From an uncultured Collinsella sp. (GTDB lineage: Bacteria; Actinomycetota; Coriobacteriia; Coriobacteriales; Coriobacteriaceae), in contig CABVDE010000021.1 in the NCBI GenBank assembly GCA_902496945.1, positions 1 to 31,647 of the forward strand: a stretch of 31,647 bases of DNA, given 5' to 3'. The position numbers were made by a program, and so were the translations under genes. The notes below the pieces were generated by a model. It worked only from the letters and a program-made list of their open reading frames with translations. It had not been told where the DNA came from and ran no database searches. Every line of letters begins with the position of its first letter. Within the stretch, counting starts at the first letter, position 1. Below, one piece after another: positions 7,291-16,081 of the stretch.

Positions 7291-8401
7291 CTAGGCTTCG
7301 GTATAGGTGCCCGTTACCGTAATGGTGACGTCGCCGGTCCCCTCGACGGCGGTCTTTCCGTTTGCAACGATGCCGACGGTCTGGCCGTCATTGTCTGTGA
7401 TGGTGGCGCCTTTTTTGACGGTCAGGTTCGAGACGGTGCAATCGCCCGTAACGATCCAGCTTGAGTTCTTGCCGACGGTGATTGAGATGGGCACGTCGGT
7501 TGCGTTCGAGGCGTCCGCGTTCTCTTCGATGACGGTGCTGCCCGTCCAGGTGCTACCCTTGGTGAGCTTGAGGCTGATGCTCGAGATGGTGTCTGCCACG
7601 ATATCGCCCTCAAGCGTTTGATTGACTGCCTTGACCGTAACGCTGGCACCGTTGCTGCCGGCTTGGCCCCAGTTGTTGGAATCGTTGCCGCTGGCGGTGA
7701 GGAGCGCCGCTTGCGAGCTATCGAAATCGAGCACGGTATTCTCGAGCGTGACGGTCGCACTCGTGTTGGTGAGGTAGAACATCGAACCGGACTGGATGGT
7801 CGAGCTCAGCGTTGAATCCTTGGCGATGAACGTGGCAGTGCTGCCGGTCGTTGTCTCGGCATCGCCTGAAGTCGACTGATAGATGATGATGCCGTTGGCG
7901 ATAGGGTCGGATGCCGTTTTGCCGGTAATACTGCTCGCGAGCGTTGAGTTTTCGATCACGACGGTGTTAAGGTCTTCCATGCCGGCGATTTGACTGCCCG
8001 ATGCCGTACCGGTGAGGCTCTCGACTTCGATATCGCCAGTGGAGTAGAGAACGGGTGAGCCGGAGCCCCGCGTGGACACGCTGGACTCGGTTGCGGTGAA
8101 GGTTTCGCCGGAAGAAGAGAGAGAGGGATTCTCCGTCGGCGGCAAGGGTGTCCGAAGAGCTTCCGGTATAGTCGAACGTCATCGTGTCGGCGCCGCCCTG
8201 CATGCCACTGCCCTGCGTGGCGGCGCTGTTCGGTTGTCCTTGGACCCCGGTGGCCTGTTCCTGTGCCTGTGCCGGGGCCGTGATGGCAACAGTGGCCGCG
8301 CCGGCAATACCTCCGCTGATAAGAGAGAGACCTGCGACGATGGCGACGGCGCGGTGGGTGATGCGAAGCGCGGTGCGCCTAGGCGAGGGATTGCATTTCA
8401 T
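7291..8401 (-). pseudogene. Secreted beta-rich surface protein, frameshifted at a CT repeat
   Basis: The gene starts at ATG 8401 with AAAGGAGG upstream. It encodes a signal peptide (basic start, VAIVAGLSLISGGIAGA, cleavage after APAQAQ) and then a Thr/Ser-rich secreted region. Frame is lost around 8117-8125, where the coding strand has CTCTCTCTC. From there the adjacent frame continues for about 277 codons to 7291 with repetitive Thr/Ser/Asn-rich sequence (such as VVIENSTLASSITG) typical of right-handed beta-helix surface proteins. Adding one CT unit joins the two frames without a stop, giving about 370 residues. No cell-wall anchor motif is seen at the end. The break could be phase variation, decay or a sequencing error. 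It is convergent with folB, 6 bases apart. Confidence 0.8.
8117..8125. repeat. Dinucleotide tract (GA)4G at the frameshift
   Basis: GAGAGAGAG on the plus strand, CTCTCTCTC in the coding direction, lies exactly where the two frames of the secreted protein meet. It is short for a contingency locus but in the right place for slipped-strand switching. Confidence 0.6.
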
Positions 8402-8508
8402 AGCTGCCTCCTTTGGTCGGCTGATGCCAGCTTTATACCGCCGGAGAAGCGGGGCAGAAACGCTCGTTTATAAATCTAGGGCAGGCTTAAACCACGGCTA
8501 ATTCGCGT

Positions 8509-9285
8509 TTAAGGTTGATCGAGGGGCGGTCGCTTGAGCCGTTGCGACAGTGCTCTGTTGTTGGGGCAATACGTATCGAGCAGAGCGTGAAAGCGCTGGT
8601 TGTGGCTCGGTTCAAGCAGATGGACAAGCTCATGGGCAACGACCATATCAAGACACTCGATGGGGTAGGCGGCCAGTTCGCGTGCGATGCGAATGGCGCC
8701 GGTTTTGGGCGTGCATGAGCCCCAACGTGTCTTCATGCTGCGCACGGAGACACGGGCCACGGTGACGCCCATTGCGATTTCGTATGCGTGCACCATGTCG
8801 CGTAGCGCCGCGGTGACCTCGGACGCGTAGAGCTGGTCGATGCGGGATTGGAGCTCTTCGGGCGTTAAGCCGTCGAGGGTCGCATGCTGCTTGGCCTGTG
8901 GGCGTTTGTCCGCCTCGTCGGCACCCATAAAACTTGCGAAGGTTGCTTGCTTGGGTCGCGGCGTGGGCGATTCAAAGTTGTGATCGATTGCATCCCGTAC
9001 GGTGGTGGGCTTGCCCCAAAGCGCAATGATGGACGAGGGGCTGAGTGTCTCTTGCACTGTTGCCTGACGATGCTCGCACCGGGCAAGCCGTTTGATAATC
9101 CACGCGCTGTTGCGTCCTATGAACGCTTCGATACGCTCGCGGCTGGCGCCGAGCGGTGCGCTGGCATGGACCTCGCCGCCCGAAGTGACACGCAGGCTAA
9201 GGTTCTTGACGCGCTTTTTGGTGACGATGACGGGGATGGGTGTCCCATCCGGTCGGAGCACGGTAATCGTAAACTGCTGCGTCAA
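8509..9285 (-). CDS. YgjP-like metallopeptidase domain protein (DUF45/WLM)
   Basis: This 258-residue protein has the conserved start of the YgjP family (VTKKRVKNLSLRVTSGGEVHASAPLGASRERIEAFI) and the zincin motif VVAHELVHLLEPSHNQRFHALL near residues 215-237. There HELVH provides two zinc ligands and the following His a third. The family is thought to comprise cytoplasmic metalloproteases; the substrate is unknown. A low-complexity insert of about 45 residues (near PTPRPKQATFASFMG) separates the N-terminal part from the catalytic half. It is a stand-alone gene between the secreted protein and the dipeptidase, all on the minus strand. Confidence 0.88.
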   Translation of the reverse strand: MTQQFTITVLRPDGTPIPVIVTKKRVKNLSLRVTSGGEVHASAPLGASRERIEAFIGRNSAWIIKRLARCEHRQATVQETLSPSSIIALWGKPTTVRDAIDHNFESPTPRPKQATFASFMGADEADKRPQAKQHATLDGLTPEELQSRIDQLYASEVTAALRDMVHAYEIAMGVTVARVSVRSMKTRWGSCTPKTGAIRIARELAAYPIECLDMVVAHELVHLLEPSHNQRFHALLDTYCPNNRALSQRLKRPPLDQP

Positions 9286-9359
9286 ATGTGGTCCTTCGGG
9301 CTGAGTGCGGGCGGGCGTGTGGAACAGGCGGCCGGCCCGCCCGTCAACGGAATGTGGAG

Positions 9360-10373
9360 CTAGAAGCGCTCGAAGAAAGCGAGTGCGTTGTCGCTGCAGA
9401 GCTTCTGCATCAAGGTCTTGCCAAAGCGCTTGGAAAGCATGTTCTGGAACTCAGGCATCTTGCTGGCGTCGGAGAGGAAGTCGGGCACCGCGGCGCCGTC
9501 CCAGTCGCCACCGAGTGCGATGGCGTCCTCGCCGCCCAGGTCGAGCCAGTGCTCGATATGTGCTGCCAGCTGGTCGAAGGTGACATCTGCGGCGGTCTCG
9601 TCGGCCGCGTCGCTGGAAAGGAACTCACTGCAGTAGTTGAGGCCGACGATGCCGCCCATGTCGCGAATGGTGCGGAACTGGTCGTCGGTAAGGTTGCGCT
9701 TGACGCCGCAGACCGCGCGGGAGTTGGAGTGGCTGGCGACGAAGGGACGCGCGGCGCGGGCGGCAACTTCGTCAAAGCACTCGTCGTTGAGGTGCGAGAC
9801 GTCGAGCACCATGCCTGCGTGCTCCATCTGCGTGAGTGCCTCGATGCCGGCGGCGGTGAGGCCGGCGTGGGTGTCGTGTCCACTTGCGAGCGGCCCCTGG
9901 GCGTTCCAACTGAGCGACGACATGAGCACGCCCAGGCCCTTGAGCACTTCGATCAGCGCGGGGTCCTCGGCAAAGAACGTCGCGTTTTCGATGGTATGGA
10001 TGCAGGCGACCTTGCCGTCCTTGAGCGCGGGACGAATGTCCGCAGCGTCACGCACGTTGACCATGCGGTCGTGGTTGAGCATGGTCTGACCGCTCATGTG
10101 CGCCATAATCTGCGCCTGGAAGCGCGCGGCGTGGGCAGCGGGAATCTCGTCGGGGACAAACGTGGCAAAGCACTGTGCCCACGGCGTGTTGCCGATCTTT
10201 GCGAGCGAGATGGCGCAGGCGTTGCCCTCGATGAGGTCGAAATCCTGCGGATGCGTCTCGTCGCCGGGGAAATAGCCGTCGGTGCCGGCGGTAAAGCGCA
10301 AGTCGAGATCGAGCGTGGCCCAGCCGATGCGGTCGGCGGTGTCGCAGTGTAGGTCAACTACGGGATATGCCAT
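9360..10373 (-). CDS. Membrane dipeptidase-like peptidase, family M19
   Basis: This 337-residue zinc dipeptidase of the renal dipeptidase family hydrolyses dipeptides. It shows the metal-binding VDLHCDTADR at the N terminus, the bridging Glu region (IHTIENA), SHSNSRAVCG with metal His, and the C-terminal ALGGDWDGAAVP. The ATG at 10373 is preceded by GGAGG at good spacing; an in-frame ATG 10 codons upstream lacks one. No signal peptide is seen, so it is probably cytoplasmic despite the family name. It is divergent from the FKBP gene across a 120-base gap that contains a possible -10 (TATAGT near 10430). Confidence 0.93.
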   Translation of the reverse strand: MAYPVVDLHCDTADRIGWATLDLDLRFTAGTDGYFPGDETHPQDFDLIEGNACAISLAKIGNTPWAQCFATFVPDEIPAAHAARFQAQIMAHMSGQTMLNHDRMVNVRDAADIRPALKDGKVACIHTIENATFFAEDPALIEVLKGLGVLMSSLSWNAQGPLASGHDTHAGLTAAGIEALTQMEHAGMVLDVSHLNDECFDEVAARAARPFVASHSNSRAVCGVKRNLTDDQFRTIRDMGGIVGLNYCSEFLSSDAADETAADVTFDQLAAHIEHWLDLGGEDAIALGGDWDGAAVPDFLSDASKMPEFQNMLSKRFGKTLMQKLCSDNALAFFERF

Positions 10374-10493
10374 GGTTCCTCCGGTTGCAGCGTTTCTTTG
10401 CAAACTGTCTTCAAATTGTATGACTAGGGTATAGTTAGCGCCATATGTTCATGGCGGCCCACATTGTGCACCGCCCTTATCACGGAGGTTTCC

Positions 10494-10922
10494 ATGTCCA
10501 ACCAGGGCAAGAGGGTCAAGACTCATTATCGCGGCACGCTCGACGACGGCACGCAGTTCGATAGCTCCTACGATCGTGGCGAGCCGCTGGAGTTCACTTG
10601 TGGCGCCGGCCAGATGATCAAGGGCTTTGACGCCGCTGTTGTCGATATGCAGGTGGGCGAGAAGAAGACCGTGCACATTCCTGCTGCCGATGCCTACGGC
10701 GAGCACAATCCCGAGATGGTTCTGACCTTCCCGGCCGAGCAGGTTCCCAACATCGAGCAGATCGAGAAGGGCATGAAGCTCTTCCTGTCCACGCCGAGCG
10801 GTATGCCCGTCCCCGCCGTGGTCATCGACGTGACGCCCGAGGCCGTGACGCTCGATGCCAACCACGAGCTGGCCGGCAAAGACCTCAACTTTGACATTGA
10901 GCTTGTCGAGGTCGAGGACTAG
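10494..10922 (+). CDS. SlyD-like FKBP peptidyl-prolyl isomerase
   Basis: The 142-residue protein accelerates proline isomerisation and probably acts as a folding chaperone. It has the FKBP start (VKTHYRGTLDDGTQFDSSYDRGEPLEF), GQMIKGFDAAVVDMQVGEKKTV, then an inserted chaperone flap (about residues 65-120), and the returning strand DANHELAGKDLNFDIELVEV characteristic of SlyD. The His/Cys-rich metal-binding tail of E. coli SlyD is absent. ATG 10494 has GGAGG 6-7 bases upstream. The UreE-like gene follows after 3 bases and is probably co-transcribed; in E. coli, SlyD supports nickel delivery, so the pairing may be meaningful. Confidence 0.93.
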   Translation: MSNQGKRVKTHYRGTLDDGTQFDSSYDRGEPLEFTCGAGQMIKGFDAAVVDMQVGEKKTVHIPAADAYGEHNPEMVLTFPAEQVPNIEQIEKGMKLFLSTPSGMPVPAVVIDVTPEAVTLDANHELAGKDLNFDIELVEVED

Positions 10923-10925
10923 GCT

Positions 10926-11504
10926 ATGCCTGCGAATCTGGTTTCGACAGCGTGCCTCGGAAATCTCAACGATCCGTCCTATGAGCTTTTGCTTCGCCGG
11001 GAGCTGGGCGGTGTCTTTGAGGTCGATGAGCTACTGCTCGATTGGGACCAGGCCGATGCCCGCACATTTGTGGGCGTGACGGAGCTGGGGCGTACGGTCG
11101 ATATTCGGCTGGTCGCTGTCGATGGCGATCGCCTTGTCGATGGCGATGTGCTTGTCATCGACCGCTCGGACACGGTGTCCGTGGCGGTTGTCGTGCGCCT
11201 ACGCAGTGCCGAAGTCTATCTGGTCGAAGTTGACCGCATGGACCCGATTGCGCTTGCGCGTGTATGCTGGGAGATCGGCAATATGCATGCGCCTCTGTTT
11301 CGAGGCGACTCGGACGAGCATACCGTGCGCATGTATACGCCGCTTCAGCCGGTTTTGGGTCGCATGCTCCGGGGCATCGAGGGCGTTCGGCTCTCTGTTG
11401 TTACCTGCGAGCTTGATGCCAGTCGCCGTTTTGCGTCGAGCGCGGCGGACGTCGTCGTGAGCATGGCTCCCGACTTTACAATCGTAAAGGCGGCGCGTGG
11501 TTAA
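10926..11504 (+). CDS. UreE-like metallochaperone
   Basis: This 192-residue protein resembles UreE, the nickel chaperone of urease maturation. Its N-terminal half has CLGNLNDP and VDELLLDWDQADARTFVGVTELG like the UreE peptide-binding domain. Its C-terminal half has IALARVCWEIGNMHAPLF, matching the conserved A-x-HLGNRH region that carries the metal His. There is no His-rich tail. It starts 3 bases after the SlyD-like gene. No urease or hydrogenase gene is in the window, so the client is unknown. Similarity is judged by eye, and the role in nickel handling is inferred from family and neighbour. Confidence 0.75.
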   Translation: MPANLVSTACLGNLNDPSYELLLRRELGGVFEVDELLLDWDQADARTFVGVTELGRTVDIRLVAVDGDRLVDGDVLVIDRSDTVSVAVVVRLRSAEVYLVEVDRMDPIALARVCWEIGNMHAPLFRGDSDEHTVRMYTPLQPVLGRMLRGIEGVRLSVVTCELDASRRFASSAADVVVSMAPDFTIVKAARG

Positions 11505-11587
11505 GCGCCGGTATGTGCGGGGCGGACTTTGAGGGGCAATCATTCAAAGTCCGTCTTGCTGCCAATGAGATGCTTTGGGGGAAGCAC

Positions 11588-12385
11588 ATGGGTCTTGATG
11601 GAATCAAGCTGATCGCCTGCGATTTGGATGGCACGCTGTTGCATCCGGGGGAGCGTGAGCCGCGTCCCGAGGCTTTTGAGCTCATCGATGAGCTGCATCG
11701 TCGTGGCATTGTGTTTATGCCGGCGAGCGGTCGCCAATATGCGAGCTTGCGTTATCTCTTTGCGCCGGTGGCCGATGAGCTGGGCTACGTGTGCGAGAAC
11801 GGTGCCCTAGTCATGAGCGAGGGTCGCGCCATCGTCAAGCGCTCCATGGAGCGCAGCCTAGCTATGGATATCGCGAATGCCGTGGTTGCGTACCCCCACG
11901 CCGACGTGACCCTTTCGTGCGAGGGACACCTCTACACCATGAGCGGCAACGATGCATTCGTCGACCATTTGCGCTATGAGGTCCATTGCGATGTGGCGGT
12001 AGTTGACCGTCCCGAGGACATCAACGAGGACGTCATTAAGATTGCATTCCAGACGCCCGAGGACGAACAGCCGGCGGCGCTGGAGTATTTCGAGCGTCAC
12101 TTTAGCGACCGCGTTGACGTGATGACGTCGGGAACCGAGTGGACGGACTTTATCGGTTTTAACTCGGGGAAAGGGTCTGCGCTTGCCGATTACGGTCGTG
12201 CCCTGGGCATTTCGCCCGATGAGATGATGGCGTTTGGCGATAACGAAAACGACCGCGACATGCTTAACGTCGTTGGCCATCCTTATTTGATGGAGAGCTG
12301 CAATCCCACCATGCGTGGCATCAACGGCCGCGTCCGTTACGTGCACACGGTCGAAGAAGAGCTGCGTCGCCTGCTCGCCGAGTAG
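11588..12385 (+). CDS. Cof-type HAD-superfamily phosphatase
   Basis: This 265-residue hydrolase has motif I LIACDLDGTLL (nucleophile Asp), motif II in FMPASGRQYASLRYLF, and the C-terminal KGSALADYGRALG with FGDNENDRDML (motif IV). The C2-type cap between them marks the Cof/YidA group, which dephosphorylates sugar phosphates and other small phosphates. ATG 11588 has a purine-rich GGGGGAA upstream and starts at the family's normal point; an in-frame ATG at 11513 would add 25 unlikely residues. The specific substrate cannot be told. Confidence 0.92.
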   Translation: MGLDGIKLIACDLDGTLLHPGEREPRPEAFELIDELHRRGIVFMPASGRQYASLRYLFAPVADELGYVCENGALVMSEGRAIVKRSMERSLAMDIANAVVAYPHADVTLSCEGHLYTMSGNDAFVDHLRYEVHCDVAVVDRPEDINEDVIKIAFQTPEDEQPAALEYFERHFSDRVDVMTSGTEWTDFIGFNSGKGSALADYGRALGISPDEMMAFGDNENDRDMLNVVGHPYLMESCNPTMRGINGRVRYVHTVEEELRRLLAE

Positions 12386-12400
12386 TCTTTTGGGACATGC

Positions 12401-12781
12401 TTACCGACAGTTGGGGCAGAGGCCTTCGAAGATGGTGTAGTGCGAGCTGACGCTCCATCCGATTTGTTCGGATGCCCTGGCGTCGAGCTGGGTATTGAAG
12501 GGGAGCGGCACATCGATGACGCGGCCACACGAGGTGCAGATGATATGCGCATGCGGCTCGATGGCACGATCGAAGCGGCTGCCGCCCGGCGTTTTAATCG
12601 AGAGAATCTCCCCGGCATCGGCCAAGAGATTGAGGTTGCGGTAGACCGTACCGCGGCTGATTTTGTCATCCTGTTCACGCACGGCGTTGTAGATCTCTTC
12701 GGCGGTGGGATGGTTGTAGCTTTGGCGCACGGCATCAAGAACTAGCTTTCGCTGCCTGGTATTCCTTCTTTGCACCGCCAT
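12401..12781 (-). CDS. Fur-family transcriptional regulator (PerR-like)
   Basis: The 126-residue protein has the winged helix of the Fur family (RKLVLDAVRQSYNHPTAEEIY, then ISRGTVYRNLNLLADAGEI) and the metal-binding C-terminal half (HAHIICTSCGRVIDV, ending GLCPNC). The two C-x2-C pairs form the structural zinc site. Short size and an anaerobic host favour a peroxide sensor of PerR type over Fur, but this is an inference. It is convergent with the HAD gene and followed upstream by an AT-rich promoter region (12782-12842) that may hold its own operator. Targets in the window are not evident. Confidence 0.93.
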   Translation of the reverse strand: MAVQRRNTRQRKLVLDAVRQSYNHPTAEEIYNAVREQDDKISRGTVYRNLNLLADAGEILSIKTPGGSRFDRAIEPHAHIICTSCGRVIDVPLPFNTQLDARASEQIGWSVSSHYTIFEGLCPNCR

Positions 12782-12842
12782 GCGCCTCGCCTCTTTTATA
12801 TTAACGGTCGTAGGTAAATGATACCGTATTTAGCACACAATA

Positions 12843-13253
12843 CTAATAATGCGGAGTGAAACCGTCTTCATTGGCAAGTGGGGCTCGGACCTGGGCGTCT
12901 ACGAGGCGAAAACGCGTTCCCATGCGCTCGTAGGAGGCATGAAGCGCCTCGAGATGAGATAGGATGTTTGCCGGAGCTCCCTGTATCTCCATCTCGACTG
13001 AGCCGTCTTCCATGTTACGCACCCAGCCGGTGAGTGCGCGTGCCTGCGCGAGGTTGGTGTTGGTAAAGCGAAAACCAACGCCTTGGACTTGCCCCTCCCA
13101 GCGCAGGAAATAGCGCAGGGGAGTGTCTTGAGTGGCCTCGTCGCTTGCGAGCACAGTAAGCCTGCGGCGCAGCTCGAGCTCGACGCCAGAGGGCTTTTGG
13201 GGCTCGCGGCTGCCGCCGGCGACGCCCGAGAAAAGCTTGTCGAAAATACCCAT
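12843..13253 (-). CDS. acyP: Acylphosphatase with N-terminal extension
   Basis: The last 90 or so residues match acylphosphatase, which hydrolyses acyl phosphates: RWEGQVQGVGFRFTNTNLAQ with the phosphate-binding loop Arg, then LTGWVRNMEDGSVEMEIQG with the catalytic Asn. An N-terminal extension of about 45 residues (MGIFDKLFSGVAGGSREPQK) precedes it and is atypical. The start at 13253 lies 2 bases after the stop of the upstream oxidoreductase, suggesting translational coupling. Total length is 136 residues. Confidence 0.9.
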   Translation of the reverse strand: MGIFDKLFSGVAGGSREPQKPSGVELELRRRLTVLASDEATQDTPLRYFLRWEGQVQGVGFRFTNTNLAQARALTGWVRNMEDGSVEMEIQGAPANILSHLEALHASYERMGTRFRLVDAQVRAPLANEDGFTPHY

Positions 13254-13255
13254 CG

Positions 13256-14362
13256 CTAGGCCTGCTTGACAGAATCGGCGGGGAAGGTAATGCCGGCCTG
13301 TTGGCGCACGGCATCCATGATGCGCAGCGAGACAAGTGTGACATCGCGATAGTGGCCAAGCTCGTGACGTCCCGCCGGGGTCTCCCAAATCTCTTCCTTG
13401 ACGTTATCGATGCCGCCGATGGCGGTGATAAAGTCTGCGAGTTCGTATTCCATGGTGTTGCTCGATTTGGGCAGGTCGAGCACGCGGCCGTTGTCGCTCT
13501 GCTCGCGCGGCGCCTCGGTCGCCGAGCCGCGTACGACATCGCCGCGATAGTCGATGCGGACGTTGCGGGGCGTGGACAGATGGTCAATCTGGATAGTGCC
13601 ACGCTCGCCTTCGATCTGCGAGGGCAGTAGGTCATTCGTAATTTTGGAGTGCGCGAGCTCGACGGAGATACGGCCACCGCCGTAGCTGGCGAGGATGGAA
13701 CCGCAGCCATCGATGGGGCCATGGGTGAGCTCTTGCGTGGTGGGGTCGAGCAGAGTAGCCATGCTCGTAAGGCCGGAGGGCATGCCGAAGATCTCGACCA
13801 TGGGCTCGACGGTGTAGACGCCAATATCCATGAGGGAACCCGATGCCATATTGCAGTCGAAGATATTGGTGGCGCGTCCCGCGAGAACCTCGTTGTAGCG
13901 TGAAGAATACTTGCCAAAGCGCAATGAGGCGCGGCGGATGGGGGCGATCTCGCCCAGGGCGTCCTCGATGGCGTGGAAGGCGGGATCGTGGAGGGGACGC
14001 ATGGCCTCGAGGGCCACGACACCTGCTGTCTCGGCGGCGCGGAAGACTTCCAGCGCCTGTGCTTCGGTGGCGCAGAAGGGCTTCTCGACGATGACGTGCT
14101 TGCCACTGGCGATGCAGGCAAGGGCCTGCTCGTAGTGAAGTGCGTTTGGGCTGCCGATATAGACGGCGTCGACGTCGGCGGCTGCCGCAAGCTCATCAAG
14201 TGAAGTAAAGTTTCGCTCGCCGCCGTGCTCGGCAGTAAAGGTGGCGCCGCGCTCGGCATCGCGCGAGAGCGTGCCTACAAACACGGCTTGGTCGTTGGCG
14301 TTGACGACCTGGATAAAGTCGTCGGTGATCATGGATGTGCCGATGGTCGCAATGCGCAACAT
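13256..14362 (-). CDS. Gfo/Idh/MocA-family NAD(P)-dependent oxidoreductase
   Basis: This 368-residue protein begins with a Rossmann segment (MLRIATIGTSMITDDFIQ), which deviates from the usual G-x-G-x-x-G. It continues with VDAVYIGSPNALHYEQALACIASGKHVIVEKPFCATEAQA, where the EKP motif carries the catalytic Lys region. The C-terminal half has the alpha/beta substrate domain with SLMDIGVYTVEPMVEIFG. Members oxidise or reduce sugars and related compounds. The substrate is unknown. It forms a two-gene unit with the acylphosphatase gene. Confidence 0.92.
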   Translation of the reverse strand: MLRIATIGTSMITDDFIQVVNANDQAVFVGTLSRDAERGATFTAEHGGERNFTSLDELAAAADVDAVYIGSPNALHYEQALACIASGKHVIVEKPFCATEAQALEVFRAAETAGVVALEAMRPLHDPAFHAIEDALGEIAPIRRASLRFGKYSSRYNEVLAGRATNIFDCNMASGSLMDIGVYTVEPMVEIFGMPSGLTSMATLLDPTTQELTHGPIDGCGSILASYGGGRISVELAHSKITNDLLPSQIEGERGTIQIDHLSTPRNVRIDYRGDVVRGSATEAPREQSDNGRVLDLPKSSNTMEYELADFITAIGGIDNVKEEIWETPAGRHELGHYRDVTLVSLRIMDAVRQQAGITFPADSVKQA

Positions 14363-14436
14363 ACGTCCCCCTTGCGTTATTTGGTCAGCAGGATGAGTGT
14401 AGCACGCAGGCGCACGGTAAGTGCACGAAAACGCCG

Positions 14437-14922
14437 CTAGAGGTCGCTCTCGTTAAAGCCGGTGTCGATGTCGAGGTTGCTGCCGTCGGCCGCCGTGGTG
14501 GCAAGCTCGTCGCAGCGCTCGTTGAGCTCGTGGCCGGCGTGCCCCTTAACCCAGATGAACTGAACCTTGTGCTTACTCTTGGCGCTGAGCAGGCGCTCCC
14601 ATAGGTCGCGATTTTTGACGGGCTGCTTGTTGGCAGTTTTCCAACCGCGTTTTTTCCAGCCGTCGATCCAATGCTTATTGAAAGCGTTGACGACGTACTG
14701 CGAATCGGAATGGACCTCGACGTCGCAGGGGCGGTTGAGCGCCTCGAGCGCCACGATGACCGCCATAAGCTCCATGCGGTTGTTGGTGGTCTTGGCGTAG
14801 CCTCGTGAAAGCTCGGAGGTGAAGGTCTTGCCGGCGGGGTTGGTGTATTTGAGTACGGCGCCGTAGCCGCCGCGTCCCGGATTTGATCGGGCCGAGCCGT
14901 CGGTGTAGATGATGACCTTCAC
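14437..14922 (-). CDS. rnhA: Ribonuclease HI
   Basis: RNase HI cuts RNA in RNA-DNA hybrids during replication and repair. The 161-residue protein has the four acidic active-site positions: VIIYTDGSARSNPGRGGYG (Asp), NNRMELMAVIVALEAL (Glu), VEVHSDSQYVVNA (Asp) and NERCDELATTAA (Asp). The basic handle region WIDGWKKRGWKTANKQPVKNRDLW is present. I chose GTG 14922, which has AAAGGA 5 bases upstream and starts VKVIIYTDGS; the in-frame ATG at 14973 would add 17 residues without a ribosome binding site. Confidence 0.95.
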   Translation of the reverse strand: MKVIIYTDGSARSNPGRGGYGAVLKYTNPAGKTFTSELSRGYAKTTNNRMELMAVIVALEALNRPCDVEVHSDSQYVVNAFNKHWIDGWKKRGWKTANKQPVKNRDLWERLLSAKSKHKVQFIWVKGHAGHELNERCDELATTAADGSNLDIDTGFNESDL

Positions 14923-14985
14923 ATGGTTCCTTTCGCTGGGCGCTTCTCTCGTGGGTGTCCATTGTAGCGCCACGTTCGTTGTGGG

Positions 14986-15924
14986 CTAGCACTCTACCAT
15001 TTCTACCCCGTCCCCAGACGGCTGGTTTTCTTGGATGATACGCTTGAGCTCGTCGAGGTATTGCTGCAAGAGGGGAGAGGGTTTGCGCTCGTCATGCATG
15101 ATGTAGCCTACGTGCATTGTTGGGGCGTCTGCTAGGGGAATCGATGCCATGCCCCACTGCATTTCGCTGGAGAGGACGCCGGTCGACAGCGCATAGCCGT
15201 TCGAGGTGATGAGCAGGTTGGTGAGTGTTCCGCGGTCGGACACACGGATGTTGCGGTCGCAGGGGGTGTAGCTAAACGGTTCCTCGGCGTAATAGAAGGA
15301 GTTTGAAGTTCCCTGCTCAAAGCTATAACGCGTATAGGGCGTGAGGTCGGCAAGGGACAGCTGTGGGCGGCGGGCGAGCGGGTGGCGCTCACTTACGAAC
15401 ACGTGGACCTTTGCGTCAAAGAGGGGATGAAAACTCGCCCGGGCATCGGTAAAGGCCTTCTGCAGAACACGGGCATTAAAGTCGTCCAGGTAGAGGATGC
15501 CGATGTCGCTGCGGAACGCACGGACGTCATCGATGATCTGCGCCGTGGTGGTCTCGCGCATGATGAACTCGAACTTGTCGTCCTGGCAGCGTTCGACCAC
15601 GTTGACAAAGGCCTCGACCGAAAAGGCGTAATGCTGGGCCGAGATGGCAAGACGCGCTTGGGGCGTACCGCCGTCCTCGTAGCGGGCCTCGAGCATATCG
15701 GCCTGCTCCACAACCTGGCGCGCATAGCCCAACAGCTCGGTACCGTCGTTGGTGAGCGCGACTCCGCGGCTCGAGCGCGTAAAGATTTCGATATGGAGCT
15801 CCTGTTCCAGGCTTTTGACGGCGTTGGAGATGTTGGATTGTGCGGTATAGAGGCGCTGAGCTGCGGCGTTGATTGAGCCTGATTCTGCCACGGCGATCAG
15901 AAAACGAAGCTGCTGAAGGGTCAT
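14986..15924 (-). CDS. LysR-family transcriptional regulator
   Basis: The 312-residue protein has the LysR winged helix at its N terminus (MTLQQLRFLIAVAESGSINAAAQRLYTAQSNISNAVKSLE) and a periplasmic-binding-like effector domain after it. ATG 15924 is preferred because GAAAGG lies 9 bases upstream; ATG 15933 is possible but has no spacing to that site. It is divergent from the O-acetylhomoserine sulfhydrylase gene across 270 bases, so it may control sulfur amino acid synthesis, as CysB-like LysR proteins do elsewhere. This is inferred from position only. Confidence 0.92.
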   Translation of the reverse strand: MTLQQLRFLIAVAESGSINAAAQRLYTAQSNISNAVKSLEQELHIEIFTRSSRGVALTNDGTELLGYARQVVEQADMLEARYEDGGTPQARLAISAQHYAFSVEAFVNVVERCQDDKFEFIMRETTTAQIIDDVRAFRSDIGILYLDDFNARVLQKAFTDARASFHPLFDAKVHVFVSERHPLARRPQLSLADLTPYTRYSFEQGTSNSFYYAEEPFSYTPCDRNIRVSDRGTLTNLLITSNGYALSTGVLSSEMQWGMASIPLADAPTMHVGYIMHDERKPSPLLQQYLDELKRIIQENQPSGDGVEMVEC

Positions 15925-15984
15925 CGATGCCATCCTTTCGATTGCTATCTATAAAACCGATAACAGGTTAGCGCTTTTAAGTGA

Positions 15985-16013
15985 TTGACCCAGCGAAACA
16001 ATGCCCGTACTAT
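15985..16013 (+). promoter_or_regulatory. Predicted promoter of the sulfhydrylase gene
   Basis: TTGACC (15985-15990), a 17-base spacer and TACTAT (16008-16013) form a good vegetative promoter. Transcription from about 16020 would include a 178-base leader containing the short ORF at 16082-16135. A strong Shine-Dalgarno-like AAAGGAGGT at 16025-16033 has no start codon at usable spacing. Confidence 0.65.
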
Positions 16014-16081
16014 TCAAAACACACAAAGGAGGTAGGTAATTAAGCCGACCACGGAACCGGGATGCGAAAGGAGACCCGCAT

